A stretch of DNA of 64,000 nt. It comes from Novipirellula aureliae (GTDB lineage Bacteria; Planctomycetota; Planctomycetia; Pirellulales; Pirellulaceae). Where the stretch lies: the NCBI RefSeq assembly GCF_007860185.1, contig NZ_SJPY01000010.1:182524-246523 (forward strand), read 5' to 3'. Position numbers and translations under genes: made by a program. The notes beneath the pieces are model-generated. The model was not told where the DNA came from. It worked only from the letters and a program-made list of their open reading frames with translations, and searched no databases. Within the stretch, counting starts at the first letter, position 1; every line of letters starts with the position of its first letter. This document shows, piece after piece, positions 53,801 through 62,705 of the stretch.

Positions 53801-56800
53801 CCACGACGGATTACGTCGGTTCGGATTCGTTTACTTACTTTATCTCCGATGTTGATACGACTAGCAGCGCTTTGGTCACGATCAATGTGACAGCAGTCAA
53901 TGACCCGCCTGTATTCACGGTGCCCGCTCCCGTTGCCGTCCTTGAGGATTCTGCGGATGCAGTCGATGTCGCATTCTTGACTGGTATTTCTGCGGGTGGT
54001 GGTGTAGATGAATCGGGGCAAACGGTCAGCTTTGCAGTGGTCGCAGCTGACCCAAGCCTCTTTAGTACACAGCCGACGATCAATGCGTCGGGCGAGTTGT
54101 CTTACTCGCTAGCTGCCGATGCAAATGGCAGCACGACGTTGACGATCACGGCGACCGATAATGGAACTCCTGCCGTCGCTAGCTCGCAGCAGACTTATCT
54201 CTTTGAAGTCACAGCGGTCAACGACCAGCCGACGCTGTCGGTAGGCGCTTTGGCTCCCGTTCCTGAGGATTCTCTGGCTCAGACCGTTTCTGGTTTCGCA
54301 ACGGCGACCGCAGGTGCTGCCAATGAATCGGGGCAAACGTTTACTTACAGCATTCTAAGTAATGACAACTCAGCATTGTTCTCGGTCCAACCGGTGATCG
54401 ATTCGAATGGACAGCTAACGTTCACCCCGCTTGCGGAAGCGTTCGGTACCGCGACGATCCAAGTTGAAGTGCAAGACAATGGTGGTGACGCCAATGGTGG
54501 TGAAGACACTTCGGTCACCAAGTCCTTCGATATTACGATCACGCCAGTCAACGACGCGCCAGTCGCCACGGATGATACGTTTGTGCTTGATGAAGATGAC
54601 ACACCGTTCGTGTTGGATGTGATCGGCAATCTGAATCCGAATGGAGCGGACAACGCTGGACAGCCTAATGAATCGTCTCAAGATTTGACGATCGTTTCCT
54701 TCTCACTCACAGCACCATTCCCTCCAGAAGTGCTTGGTGCGTTGACGATTAGCTCGTCTGGCAAGACGTTTGACTTTGCTCCTCCGGCGAACTTCAACGG
54801 AAGCTTCGAGTTTACCTATACGATTCGCGACGACGGTTCACCGAACCTTGACTCGAACGAGGCAACGGTCAACGTTACCGTCAATCCTGTCAACGACGCA
54901 CCAACGTTAGAGAATCCGATTGCTGATTTCTCGGTTGACGAGGACGCACCAGACACAACGATCGACCTGACCGGTATGTTTGGCGATGTCGATATCGTAA
55001 CCAATGGCGACAGTTTGGCGATCACGGCAACGAGTTCGGACGGGACTTTGGTCGCGGCATCCGTGGTTGGGTCTGATTTAATCTTAGACTACCAGCCTGA
55101 GCAAAATGGAACGGCGACGATCACCGTACAGGCTACCGACGATGCCGGATTGTTTGTCGAAGACACGTTCGATGTAACGGTTGATCCCATTAACGATACC
55201 CCTACCGTCGAGAGTCCGACGGCTGATTTCTCGGTTGACGAGGACGACCCAAACACAAACATCGATTTGACCGGTATGTTTGGCGATGTCGATATTGCTA
55301 CCAACAGTGACAGTTTGACGATCACGGCATCGAGTTCGGACGGAACTCTGGTCGCGGCATCCGTTGTAGGATCTAATTTGATCTTGGATTACCAGCCTGA
55401 GCAAAATGGAACGGCGACGATCACCGTACGTGCTACCGACGATGGCGCGTTGTTCATCGAGGACAGTTTCGATGTGACGGTTGATCCCGTCAACGATACC
55501 CCTACCGTCGAGAGTCCGACGGCTGATTTCTCGGTTGACGAGGACGACCCAAACACAAACATCGATTTGACCGGTATGTTTGGCGATGTCGATATTGCTA
55601 CCAACAGTGACAGTTTGACGATCACGGCATCGAGTTCGGACGGGACTTTGGTCACGGCAGACGTTGTGGGGTCTGATTTAATCTTAGATTACCAGCCAAA
55701 CCAAAATGGGGCTGCGACGATCACTGTACTTGCAACTGACGTTGCCGGCTTGTTTATCGAAAATAGTTTCGTTGTGACCGTGGATCCCGTTAACGACGCT
55801 CCGACGGCAACGGACATCGCGTTTGCAGTGGGCGAAGGTCAAACGTTTGTCTTTGACTTGGCACCGTTCGTGGACGATGTAGAAACGCCGGATGCGGGAT
55901 TGACCTACACGTTGGTCAGCGGTCCCACACCAAACATTGGCACGCTCACAGCTCCAAGTGGTAGCTCCGTTTGGACGTTCGTTGCTCCACCCTCACCGTC
56001 GATTACTTCGGGAATCGTAATCGAATACGAAGTCTCGGACGGTTCGGCTACTTCGACCGTTCAAACGATCACCATCGACATCGTCGATATCAATGATCCG
56101 CCAACCGCAGTGGATGACTCTGGATCAACCGACCAGAACACAACCGCTTTGTTTGACGTGCTCGCGAACGACACCGACCCTGATGCTCCAAGCGACGTCC
56201 CGGCGAACTTTAGTATTGATGCGGTGAACGTGACTTCCGTTTCGGGAGTTCCTGGCATTGGTGATGCAACCGTTGCTATTGTTGGAAATCAAATCGAGTT
56301 CAAGCCAGGCACCGCGTTCGACGTCTTGGATGATGGAGATACCGCGACCGTCACCGTTTCGTACACGATGAGTGACGACGAAGGCTTGACTTCCACGGCC
56401 GAATTGGTGATTACCGTCAACGGTTTGAATGACCTGCCAGTTGCGGTCGCTGATACTGCGAATGCCGATGAAAATGAAGACAAGACGGTGGCGGTGTTGG
56501 CGAACGATACCGACATCGATGGCGATGATGAGCCAGCCAACTTTACGCTTGTATCGCTTGGCGCTGCAACTTCGACCGGTGGTTTCGACCTCAGCGATGC
56601 GACAATTAGCATCGATGGTAATTCAATCAAGTTTGAACCGGGTGCCGAATTTGACTCGCTTGACCCAGGTGATTCTGTTGAGGTTACGATTCCATATACA
56701 ATGGAAGATACATTCGGTGATTCAAGTAGCTCTACATTGACAATCACCGTCAATGGCGCTGACGACGGACCCATTGCAAATGATGACGACGCATCTTACG

Positions 56801-59800
56801 CCACCAATGAAAACGACGCCTTGACGGTCGATGTTTTGGCCAATGATGAAGTTGTCGACGACGACGATCTGACGTCAAGCTTGACGGTTTCCGATCCCCC
56901 CGTTGTTTCGGTTAACGGACCGAGTGGTGTGACCCTCGGCAATGGCACTGTCAGTGTCGTCGGTAACCAAGTTGTGTTCACACCTGGAACTAGTTTTGAC
57001 GCGTTGGATGTCGGAGAATCCGCAACGGTCGAGATTGAATACACCGCCAATCTCGGTGCTCTGAGCGACACTGCAACCTTGACCATCACAGTGAATGGTG
57101 TCAACGATGCTCCGATTGGTGCCGACGACAACATCTATACGACATCTGAGGATACGACCTTGGTGGTCAATGCGGCTGCAGGTGTGCTTGCGAATGATAC
57201 CGATGTCGATGACAAGTACGGTGCCAAGAACGATCTCTCAGTCAACTTGCCGCTGGTGACACAGCCGACCAAGGGTTCGATCATCATGTCTTCGACCGGT
57301 GCATTTAATTACACACCGTTTGCGAACCAGAATGGAACCGACACGTTCGTTTATCGTGTCAAGGACAACAGCGGTGCCCTCTCGGCACCGGTAACGGTCA
57401 CCATCAATATTGACGCTGTGAATGATGCTCCGGTAGCGACGGCTGATACCGCGATGACGGATCAAGACACTTCGCTCTCCGGGGCAACCGCAGTCGATGT
57501 CGTGGCCAACGACACCGATGTCGATTCGCCGGCGCCGCTGACTTTGTTGCCCGGGGCGACGATCACGGCAACGACTGGATTGAGTGGAAGCCCAGCTGCT
57601 GCGGGAACGGTCGCTGTCGTGGGGAATAAAGTCGAGTTCACCCCTGGTGCGGCATTCGCAGAATTGGACGCTGGCGACACAGCAACCGTGACGGTTTCCT
57701 ACACCGTCTCGGACGGCTCCCTTTCAGCCCCAGGAACGTTGACCATCACCGTCGATGGACTGGCAGATAGCCCCAATGCCGTGAACGATACTGGCAGTAC
57801 GCTGACCGAAGACACCGCATCGGTGTTGGTCGACGTGCTGGCCAATGACACCGATGTTGATGTGGATGATTCTCCTGTGAACTTCGTCCTCGATTCCGTA
57901 TCAATCGCTTCGGTGACTCCTCCTGGTGGTGTCACGATCACGAACAACGGCAGCGTATCCGTCGATGGCAAACAGTTGAAGTTCACTCCATCGGCGGATT
58001 ACCAAGCTCTCGCGACTGGTGAAACGGCGACGGTCATCGTCGATTACACGATGAAGGATGCTGCCGGTAATACTTCCTCGGCCCAAGCGACCATTTCGGT
58101 CACTGGTCTGAACGATGCTCCGGCAACCACGGCGGGCGCTGCACGCACCACGCCGGAAGACACCGCAATCATAGGTGATGTAGGAATCAGTGCGTCGGAT
58201 CCCGACTCGAACGACACGCTAACCTACGTGGTCGTTTCTGCTCCTGCCAATGCATTGAGCTTCACGTTGAATCCATTGACGGGCAGCTTTGATTACACGC
58301 CCGCCGCTAACTTCAATGGTACCGACGGTTTCGTTTACAAAGTGAATGACGGTACGGTGGACAGTGCTCCTCAGGCCGTTGTGATCAACGTGACGCCGGT
58401 TAACGATCCTCCAATTTTCACCCCAGCAGCACCTGGTGATGTTACCGTTCTGCAAAATGTGGGTGCCTACGAGGCAGCGGGATTCTTGACGGTCTCGACG
58501 GGACCTGCCAATGAATCAGGACAATCGATCACGACCTTTAACGTCGTGACGGATGATCCTAGCTTGTTTACTGATCAACCAGCGATCGACAACTCCGGCA
58601 AACTGACCTTTACTCCCGACAGTAGTAAAGTGGGCACAACGACCGTGACGGTAACTGCGGTTGACGACGGCGGTGGTACGGATACCAGCGATGTCACCTT
58701 CGACATTACGGTTAACAACTTCGATTTCCCAACTGTCGCTGGCGATGTAACTTTAGCCGATTCGGATGAAGATGAAGTTGTCACGATCACGTCGGCACAA
58801 CTCACCGCGGGCTCAAGTGATCCTGATGATGCGCTTAACGCCACTTCCTTGAGTCTGATTGCGGGCGACGGAACACTGACCGGTTCTGGACCTTGGACAT
58901 TCACCCCGGACGCCGATTTTAATGGTTTGGTTGAGATCGAGTTCTCCGTTCAAGGTGGTACGCTGGAAGGTCCGGTTACGGCATCGTTCAACGTCCTGCC
59001 GATCAATGATCCGCCTGAGATCACGGTTCCGCTAACACCGGTTGCAGTGACGGAAGCCAGTTCGGTTGGCCTAAATACGCTAATTAATATCGACGATGTT
59101 GATATCAACGACGGCGTGTCGAATGGAACGTTAACGTTGACCGTCACCTTACCAGCCGGCGGAGTCGAGTTTGAGCAATTAGCAGGACCGTCTGCAGGCT
59201 CAATCGTGCTTTCGGCTGGAGATACAGTGGCAACGTTCGTTGGCGAACTTGCTGACGTTCAAGCGGACTTGGCCCTGGTGCAAATCAATATCGACGACGT
59301 TGATCCAGGTGCTAGCTTGACGGAGTTGTTCACCGTCAGCGTGACCGCGAGCGATGGTGGGGCCTTTGGTGACCCAGGGTCCAGTACGACCACCACAAGC
59401 TTCGATTTGGCGGGTACCGATGGTGGGCCTTCGGTCGATGTAACTAGCAGCCAGACGAGCCCAATCTCAGAAGGGACAACGTTCACGATTGACCTGGATA
59501 ACGCATCGGATCCAGCCACCTTAGCGGATGACCCGATCACCGCTGCCGTGGTCTTCTGGGGTGATGGTTCAACCACCTCGTTGAACAGTGGACAACTCAC
59601 CGACCTGAATGCTGGCACAACAGTAAGCTTGTCGCATCTCTACGACGATGAAACTGCAATGGTTGACACGACGATTCGCGTTAGCTTGTTCTCGGATGGT
59701 GTACAGAACCCGGACACCAGTCCTAAGGAATTCCCAAGTGCTGGAACATTGCCGATCTCGGTGACGGGCGTGGCCCCAACCGGATTGGTAGTCGTCAATG

Positions 59801-61140
59801 GTCCGTATGATGAGGGCACGACCGGTGCCACGATTCTCGTCGATAACGTTGCCGATCCGTCCTCGGTCGACCTTGCCTCGCTCAAGTTTAGCTACGACTT
59901 CGGTAGCAATGGATCATTCGAGATTTTCCAGTCACCGTTGTCGACGGCTGCGATTCCGAACAGCCTACTGGCCGATAACCCAGGCTCAGAGATTTCTGTT
60001 ATTATCGAAGATAAGGATGGGCTGTTCAACTCATATACCGTGCCGGTCCTGGTGAATAATCTCCCACCAGTCATTGCCACGCTCGCGGACGATTCGGCGG
60101 CGACGGACGTGCCATACTTGCGAACCGTTTCCTTCACGGATCCAGGGGCCGACGACTGGACGGCAACCGTTGACTTCGGCGACGGCAATGGCGTTCAGAA
60201 TCTGGGTGCAGTTGGCAAGACGTTCAACATTGACAATGTGTTTGCGACTGCTGGAACATACGTTGTGACTGTTACGGTCGACGACGGTGACGGCGGATTG
60301 GATAGTGAGACGTTCAACGTGGAAGTGACGGCTACACCGTTCGTCGCTGGTCGTCATGTCTTCTACAGTGGCTCGTCTTTCGATGCCAATGGTGTCGCGA
60401 TTGATGTTGACCCGGCAGGTGGCTTTGACGAAGCAGCGGCAATTGATCCTGACAAGCAAGCACTGATGCCAGGGGAGCCCGCGTCATTCGCCAACTACAC
60501 CAGTTACTCCAACGGCATCACTGGGATCATGATCGATATCGCAAACGTGCCGGGCACCGTGACGGCGGCTGACTTCGACTTTGAAGTTGGTACCGACGGT
60601 GAGCTAGCAGGATTTGTGCCTGCTCCGGCACCATCGAATGTGCAGGTTCAACCGGGGGCGGGTGTCAATGGATCCGATCGAATCGTGGTGACATGGAACG
60701 ATAACGACATCCAAAAGACTTGGCTCAAAGTGACTGTACTTGCGACAGCAAACACCGATTTGGCCATGCCAGATGTCCACTACTGGGGTAACTGGGCCGG
60801 CGAAACGAATGGAGGCAATCTTGGTCAGCGAGCAGCGGTCGATATCAATGATCAGTTCTTTACTAGGTCGAATTTCACGCCGTTCGGTGGAAGTGAGACC
60901 GTCGGCAATGATTTTGACTTCAACAAGGATGGCTTAGTTAACATCAATGATCAGTTTGTTGCTCGGCAGGCATTTACAAGTCCGTTTACAACTGGAAACA
61001 AGGGATTGTTGTTGTCTCAGGCCCCGGATGCCACACCGGTAGTTCCGTTGTTGGGAGCTGTTTCTGATGATTTCTTGAACAGTCTCGATTCATTATTCAG
61101 TGATGAAGATGATGATGGCTTGTTGGGCGATCTATTCTAA
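47872..61140 (+). CDS. Giant surface protein: beta-helices, cadherin-like repeats, PKD, dockerin
   Basis: A 4,422-residue exported protein in one unbroken frame. An unusual ~135-residue basic N-terminus (Arg/Lys-rich, with a hydrophobic stretch LGLAMIVRAILSVPF) precedes the planctomycete motif EGLEQRMLLAADM. Parallel beta-helix regions follow (about residues 180-1210). Then come many VCBS/cadherin-like Ig domains, each starting near VNDAPTA and holding VLANDTDxD strings (about 1550-3850), which bind Ca2+. PKD-like domains (about 3870-4160; VDFGDGNGV, GTYVVTVTVDDGDGG) come next. A dockerin-like Ca-binding pair ends the body (DINDQFFTRSNF, DFNKDGLVNINDQFVARQ, about 4320-4370), with an acidic tail EDDDGLLGDLF. 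Likely an adhesin or cell-surface scaffold. AGGT lies ~10 bases before ATG. Confidence 0.92.
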   Translation: MSIRSNFRLSANQSTLKNPSRMERLRQRATRWTARIEARRQAWIEKRAARLERYRTAFRGSWLTRIGLGLAMIVRAILSVPFVRNMAGAQPNMAVISGGNGLFGKLTKSLRNKKKKNKKNQPRYATAKGRRFMAEGLEQRMLLAADMLYVDDLTGFVESADVGGTSGVVEATDVVYWVGPDGVDNSGLGDDVPGLTFGTTAFDDFGAAVVQANDGDGPGVTDTINIADGTFAINAQVVVNDDLQLVGAGSASTVLKSTFDTGAGGDTRGWFLVNDGEQFSASDITFDGTGQSIWQAIRHKGSGTFDSVAFNEISYNIGDAHQGTGIAAFGTSSDVDVTNSTFTNIGRDGVLYYGPGTTGTFQGNTYTGKGAGDHLDYAVEVGNGANVSIIGNVITNNLGSPTTGGDAGGTSAGILISTLFGAGTGATISNNFINGNTNGIYVGAETAPGADGSTVTATDNDLSGNVVTGITSQSSVAVDGTLNYWGGAPVTGGAGTAVDATPYLGSGTDTDSGTAGFQGDMSSLVVPASSSIQSAIDAAPAGATLNIAAGTYSEDLTIDKPLTIVGASEASVIIDGNITLLSAASGSTLQDMTLSTLSGWLIEVPPSNQVDNLTLQSLTMDGQNTALKPIHTSATGTLGGVVILDDLDVKNFTADSGDSITFHVRLADGANATLSNSSFADNFGTVQFKGTSAASTATVEITDTTFTGTGKGGQAALEVYDVASLTVSGAGTTGSSMSGFQTNSSDATVGVLAYSVGTVSVSDFEIDMSDSSSIVIQGSVGIVLFGTMTSVELENVDISNAGQVGILSGVPGQPVHTGTVAVDANSAFTNNGTGGAPGLPAGDLVSLGNADITIADERSGMTIVQTGGSVVLSGEIQNTGLDSLIVDDDYATSALQVDEWFEEGNTWHQYGYNAFSTIQAAVDAANSGATITVAAGTYNETLAIDKSVTVTATPGTVTIPVATMTSGAVITADNVTLSGLQFTGSGTADTTPDTTGVQIDTFGGDLENVVIDGVSAMSFENGIRITGGHALTNATIQNSSSTGNLRGVFVDNAGGLITNLLIENNDITGIAGAAVNITPANGGQNVNGLTIRGNDIAGTTSILLGENAGRLLENVTIEENVIGGNTGVSFRAVGSGVNVDFDTLLITKNDFSGSVVSIDNDVVGKVNASSNFWGAASLTNVGAAVAVTGSVDYTPKLGSGDTDGGTVGFQGIVDDDDLYVHDKGAQTGATGRIAEANALVGLGGTVHVQTGTFAEDVVVGDEIHSPGSSPGVVTYGSYTQASASNLLIEIDGTAGAGVAGGHDQIIVDSAAAGSGTGAVSLDGTLSLVFGYVPAPGESWEIILNDGGEAVAGTFATPSGVTLMGSVPGGGQVPLSIDYAGGDGNDVVISVASHPTLYAASTQAGGLDRAFTITNDPGSDGFSVGDTVTFTPVGGAAVPGLIVGYQAFASMDAAIEAATSGAVIHSAGWVVNEDTAGGVDINLNGGLDLNGIDYSTTTSVGALAGFQGQLGINVDQTVKYTPLPPANFDGDVSFSYTIRDSGLTAAIAGTVFVDVLPVNDPPVLSAIEAGTISFNEGDAAKQITDTLVISDLDDVNMEGATVSITANYEADDVLSVSGLPGGVSSSYAAGILTITGPATIAQYQAILRSVTFENTSQLPTENTRTISFSVNDGDSSSNAQTREIAVYEINDAPTAVADTATVDEDSSVSKNVLTNDTDLDDSFGAGEFTLDSVGTAVASDARSIPGTAITITPAGEITFDAAGLFEDLDTGESLTVTIPYTMSDDDNEPSSADLVITVTGVNDGPTAQDDTGTTDEETPVTVNVLANDDDGDSDPDDGVAEFSLDSLGTVVVSDSTDVSGAITFTAGGDITFDPAGLFDHLDTGETATVTIPYTMSDDDAATSTAQLVITVTGVNDPVVANPDSYTVAEQGTLTGNVITDAPGIDTDPDDTPVVVGSLAPAHAASFSIASDGSFTYVPTTDYVGSDSFTYFISDVDTTSSALVTINVTAVNDPPVFTVPAPVAVLEDSADAVDVAFLTGISAGGGVDESGQTVSFAVVAADPSLFSTQPTINASGELSYSLAADANGSTTLTITATDNGTPAVASSQQTYLFEVTAVNDQPTLSVGALAPVPEDSLAQTVSGFATATAGAANESGQTFTYSILSNDNSALFSVQPVIDSNGQLTFTPLAEAFGTATIQVEVQDNGGDANGGEDTSVTKSFDITITPVNDAPVATDDTFVLDEDDTPFVLDVIGNLNPNGADNAGQPNESSQDLTIVSFSLTAPFPPEVLGALTISSSGKTFDFAPPANFNGSFEFTYTIRDDGSPNLDSNEATVNVTVNPVNDAPTLENPIADFSVDEDAPDTTIDLTGMFGDVDIVTNGDSLAITATSSDGTLVAASVVGSDLILDYQPEQNGTATITVQATDDAGLFVEDTFDVTVDPINDTPTVESPTADFSVDEDDPNTNIDLTGMFGDVDIATNSDSLTITASSSDGTLVAASVVGSNLILDYQPEQNGTATITVRATDDGALFIEDSFDVTVDPVNDTPTVESPTADFSVDEDDPNTNIDLTGMFGDVDIATNSDSLTITASSSDGTLVTADVVGSDLILDYQPNQNGAATITVLATDVAGLFIENSFVVTVDPVNDAPTATDIAFAVGEGQTFVFDLAPFVDDVETPDAGLTYTLVSGPTPNIGTLTAPSGSSVWTFVAPPSPSITSGIVIEYEVSDGSATSTVQTITIDIVDINDPPTAVDDSGSTDQNTTALFDVLANDTDPDAPSDVPANFSIDAVNVTSVSGVPGIGDATVAIVGNQIEFKPGTAFDVLDDGDTATVTVSYTMSDDEGLTSTAELVITVNGLNDLPVAVADTANADENEDKTVAVLANDTDIDGDDEPANFTLVSLGAATSTGGFDLSDATISIDGNSIKFEPGAEFDSLDPGDSVEVTIPYTMEDTFGDSSSSTLTITVNGADDGPIANDDDASYATNENDALTVDVLANDEVVDDDDLTSSLTVSDPPVVSVNGPSGVTLGNGTVSVVGNQVVFTPGTSFDALDVGESATVEIEYTANLGALSDTATLTITVNGVNDAPIGADDNIYTTSEDTTLVVNAAAGVLANDTDVDDKYGAKNDLSVNLPLVTQPTKGSIIMSSTGAFNYTPFANQNGTDTFVYRVKDNSGALSAPVTVTINIDAVNDAPVATADTAMTDQDTSLSGATAVDVVANDTDVDSPAPLTLLPGATITATTGLSGSPAAAGTVAVVGNKVEFTPGAAFAELDAGDTATVTVSYTVSDGSLSAPGTLTITVDGLADSPNAVNDTGSTLTEDTASVLVDVLANDTDVDVDDSPVNFVLDSVSIASVTPPGGVTITNNGSVSVDGKQLKFTPSADYQALATGETATVIVDYTMKDAAGNTSSAQATISVTGLNDAPATTAGAARTTPEDTAIIGDVGISASDPDSNDTLTYVVVSAPANALSFTLNPLTGSFDYTPAANFNGTDGFVYKVNDGTVDSAPQAVVINVTPVNDPPIFTPAAPGDVTVLQNVGAYEAAGFLTVSTGPANESGQSITTFNVVTDDPSLFTDQPAIDNSGKLTFTPDSSKVGTTTVTVTAVDDGGGTDTSDVTFDITVNNFDFPTVAGDVTLADSDEDEVVTITSAQLTAGSSDPDDALNATSLSLIAGDGTLTGSGPWTFTPDADFNGLVEIEFSVQGGTLEGPVTASFNVLPINDPPEITVPLTPVAVTEASSVGLNTLINIDDVDINDGVSNGTLTLTVTLPAGGVEFEQLAGPSAGSIVLSAGDTVATFVGELADVQADLALVQINIDDVDPGASLTELFTVSVTASDGGAFGDPGSSTTTTSFDLAGTDGGPSVDVTSSQTSPISEGTTFTIDLDNASDPATLADDPITAAVVFWGDGSTTSLNSGQLTDLNAGTTVSLSHLYDDETAMVDTTIRVSLFSDGVQNPDTSPKEFPSAGTLPISVTGVAPTGLVVVNGPYDEGTTGATILVDNVADPSSVDLASLKFSYDFGSNGSFEIFQSPLSTAAIPNSLLADNPGSEISVIIEDKDGLFNSYTVPVLVNNLPPVIATLADDSAATDVPYLRTVSFTDPGADDWTATVDFGDGNGVQNLGAVGKTFNIDNVFATAGTYVVTVTVDDGDGGLDSETFNVEVTATPFVAGRHVFYSGSSFDANGVAIDVDPAGGFDEAAAIDPDKQALMPGEPASFANYTSYSNGITGIMIDIANVPGTVTAADFDFEVGTDGELAGFVPAPAPSNVQVQPGAGVNGSDRIVVTWNDNDIQKTWLKVTVLATANTDLAMPDVHYWGNWAGETNGGNLGQRAAVDINDQFFTRSNFTPFGGSETVGNDFDFNKDGLVNINDQFVARQAFTSPFTTGNKGLLLSQAPDATPVVPLLGAVSDDFLNSLDSLFSDEDDDGLLGDLF
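54905..55800 (+). repeat. 300-bp in-gene repeat, three copies
   Basis: Three 100-residue Ig-like units (starting near 54905, 55201 and 55501) encode ADFSVDEDxPxTxIDLTGMF. The second and third are identical over more than 140 bases from 55201 and 55501. The period is exactly 300 bp. The first copy is clearly older. Confidence 0.9.
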
Positions 61141-61270
61141 GCCGGATAGCTATGCCGTTTTCCCGGAAGTGCGAGTCTTTAGCTCCGCTTCCGGGTTAGT
61201 TTGGCTGAAAGGATTAGTTAGCAGGGGCGTGCTTGATAATTTACAACGTCATGGTTCCCATCGGGGCGAA

Positions 61271-61298
61271 TTGACTTGTGCTGTGCTCGTAGTTCAAT
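61271..61298 (+). promoter_or_regulatory. Possible promoter of PEP-CTERM gene
   Basis: TTGACT (61271-61276), a 16-base spacer and TTCAAT (61293-61298). The -10 lies at the edge of the AGTTCAAC array, so the array would be in the untranslated leader. Confidence 0.3.
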
Positions 61299-61378
61299 TA
61301 AAGTTCAACAAAAGTTCAACAAAAGTTCAACAAAGTTCAACAAAGTTCAACAAAGTTCAATCTCAGAGTTCAATTAAA
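61291..61378 (+). repeat. 10-11-bp tandem array (AGTTCAACAAA)
   Basis: About eight AGTTCAA(C/T) motifs. The inner ones are spaced 11, 11, 10, 10 and 10 bases, one DNA turn apart. The array ends 11 bases before the start of the PEP-CTERM gene. Confidence 0.85.
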
Positions 61379-61388
61379 GGAAGCGATA

Positions 61389-62036
61389 ATGCGAAACATC
61401 ATGTGCGTTTTGACAATGGCATTCGCCGTTGCCGGTTATGTTGAGAGTGCCAATGCAGCAATCATTCTAAGTGTTAGTCCCTCTACTGGTGCTAACAGTC
61501 TAGCGAATAACTCCACCGGTCAAACAATCGATCTTTTTGGTTACTCCGATACCGGAGCATTAACCGACGTTTTGGGTATTAATTTGGCTGTACAGATTGT
61601 TGGTCCTGGCGGTGTCTTTGAAGGGCCTGCTGGTCCTCCATCGCCCGGTGGAGGGATTACGTTTACGGGGATTTCTTCGATCTGGGATGCCGCTGGCTTT
61701 AACGCAGTTGCATCCGGCAGCCTGTCAGGTATCAATGGCGCGATCGGTGTAACGGATGATGACTTTGCTGATGCCACGACTATTTCTGGTGACGCGCTTT
61801 CCCCGAGCTACCTAGGCCGCTTTAACATTGACACCACTGGCGTCGTTGATCAATTTGCGACATTAGAAATCGTAGCGGGTGGATCGTCATTCGTTTTTGT
61901 CGGCGCTGGAACGAATATACCTGTCGCCTTATCCGCACCTTACCAGGTCACCGCTATTCCCGAGCCTGCATCGTTTGCGATTTGCGGACTTGTGGCCGGT
62001 GGGCTTTGTTTGCGACGACGACGCGCCGTTGCCTAA
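61389..62036 (+). CDS. PEP-CTERM sorted exported protein
   Basis: A 215-residue exported protein with signal peptide MRNIMCVLTMAFAVAGYVESANA. The C-terminus is a PEP-CTERM tail: IPEPASFAICGLVAGGLCLRRRR, expected to be cut by an exosortase (not in the window). The middle is Gly/Ser/Thr-rich and cohesin-like in feel (TVQIVGPGG-type strands, ISGDALSPSYLGRFNID), but I cannot name a domain with certainty. AGGAAG lies 7 bases before the ATG. Confidence 0.87.
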   Translation: MRNIMCVLTMAFAVAGYVESANAAIILSVSPSTGANSLANNSTGQTIDLFGYSDTGALTDVLGINLAVQIVGPGGVFEGPAGPPSPGGGITFTGISSIWDAAGFNAVASGSLSGINGAIGVTDDDFADATTISGDALSPSYLGRFNIDTTGVVDQFATLEIVAGGSSFVFVGAGTNIPVALSAPYQVTAIPEPASFAICGLVAGGLCLRRRRAVA

Positions 62037-62065
62037 TCGGCGGCTGGCTTTAAAAATCAGATGAA

Positions 62066-62095
62066 ACGTCCAGGGTTAAACCTGGGCGTTTTTTT
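62066..62095 (+). terminator. Rho-independent terminator
   Basis: ACGTCCAGG-GTTAAA-CCTGGGCGT followed by seven T. It lies 30 bases after the PEP-CTERM gene stop. This is the clearest terminator in the window. Confidence 0.85.
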
Positions 62096-62188
62096 ATGGA
62101 ATCTTATGGGGCCGGGGTGTCGCTGCGCCTTCGCCGATATGCCATCGCTCGACTGACCAGACAGGATCCAAACTTAGAGTTGTCCGCA

Positions 62189-62239
62189 GTGGATCCTGTT
62201 AAAGATCCCTTGCTCGAAGGATCTTTGACAAGATCCACT
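62189..62239. repeat. Paired GATC palindrome (hairpin)
   Basis: GTGGATCCTGTTAAAGATCC, a 10-base loop, then the near-complement up to 62239. It is a diverged relative of the pairs at 63403 and 63686. Confidence 0.8.
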
Positions 62240-62597
62240 TCGAGGTTTGGCGATTGCGGCAGATTGTCGAGCTCGACCCCAGACGGTGGACCACGTTCTG
62301 GCGAGCGTGGCTACGTTTGCAGTGTGCATCATCGTTCAAAATGCACGAGAACAGTACGCCGGTGTAGCCGACCACGCGGGATTGATTAGCGTTTTGCCAC
62401 TATGGCACGTGGCAAACGTCGAATACGTCGAGGAAATCGCTCAGGTGGAGATACTTCGTTTGGGGATCGGCAGATGGGAACACCCTGAATTGGAACGAAT
62501 TTCGAAACGCGCTGGGTCACGCCTGTGCGTTTTTTGGGCTTGCCGGCAAGGGCACCCACAGGGGCCAAGGAGGCAATACAGTGACTTTTCAACTTGC

Positions 62598-62626
62598 GGG
62601 ACAGACATTGATCCTTTGACTATACT
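62598..62626 (+). promoter_or_regulatory. Possible promoter of metalloprotease gene
   Basis: GGGACA, 17 bases, TATACT, about 80 bases before the start at 62706. Confidence 0.3.
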
Positions 62627-62705
62627 GGAGCAATCGTGAACTGGCGTTGTATGTCAGTCGGACGCGTGCACCGCTTCGGAGGCTAAAAAGCCTGACTGTA
62701 CTCCA

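Larger units (their letters stand above)
62096..62705. other. Intergenic region between PEP-CTERM genes
   Basis: About 600 bp. It has a paired GATC palindrome (62189-62239), a weak second terminator-like stem AAACGC...GCGTTT with T-run at 62505-62535, and a possible promoter at 62598-62626. Open frames here overlap repeats and look non-coding. Confidence 0.45.

Noticed and set aside
62505..62535. Riboswitch or terminator before the metalloprotease gene
   Set aside because: There is a 6-bp stem with a T-run, but no aptamer class matches by eye; too weak to call.
62247..62639. 130-codon frame between the PEP-CTERM genes
   Set aside because: It overlaps other frames and a terminator-like stem, and shows no family pattern or ribosome-binding site.
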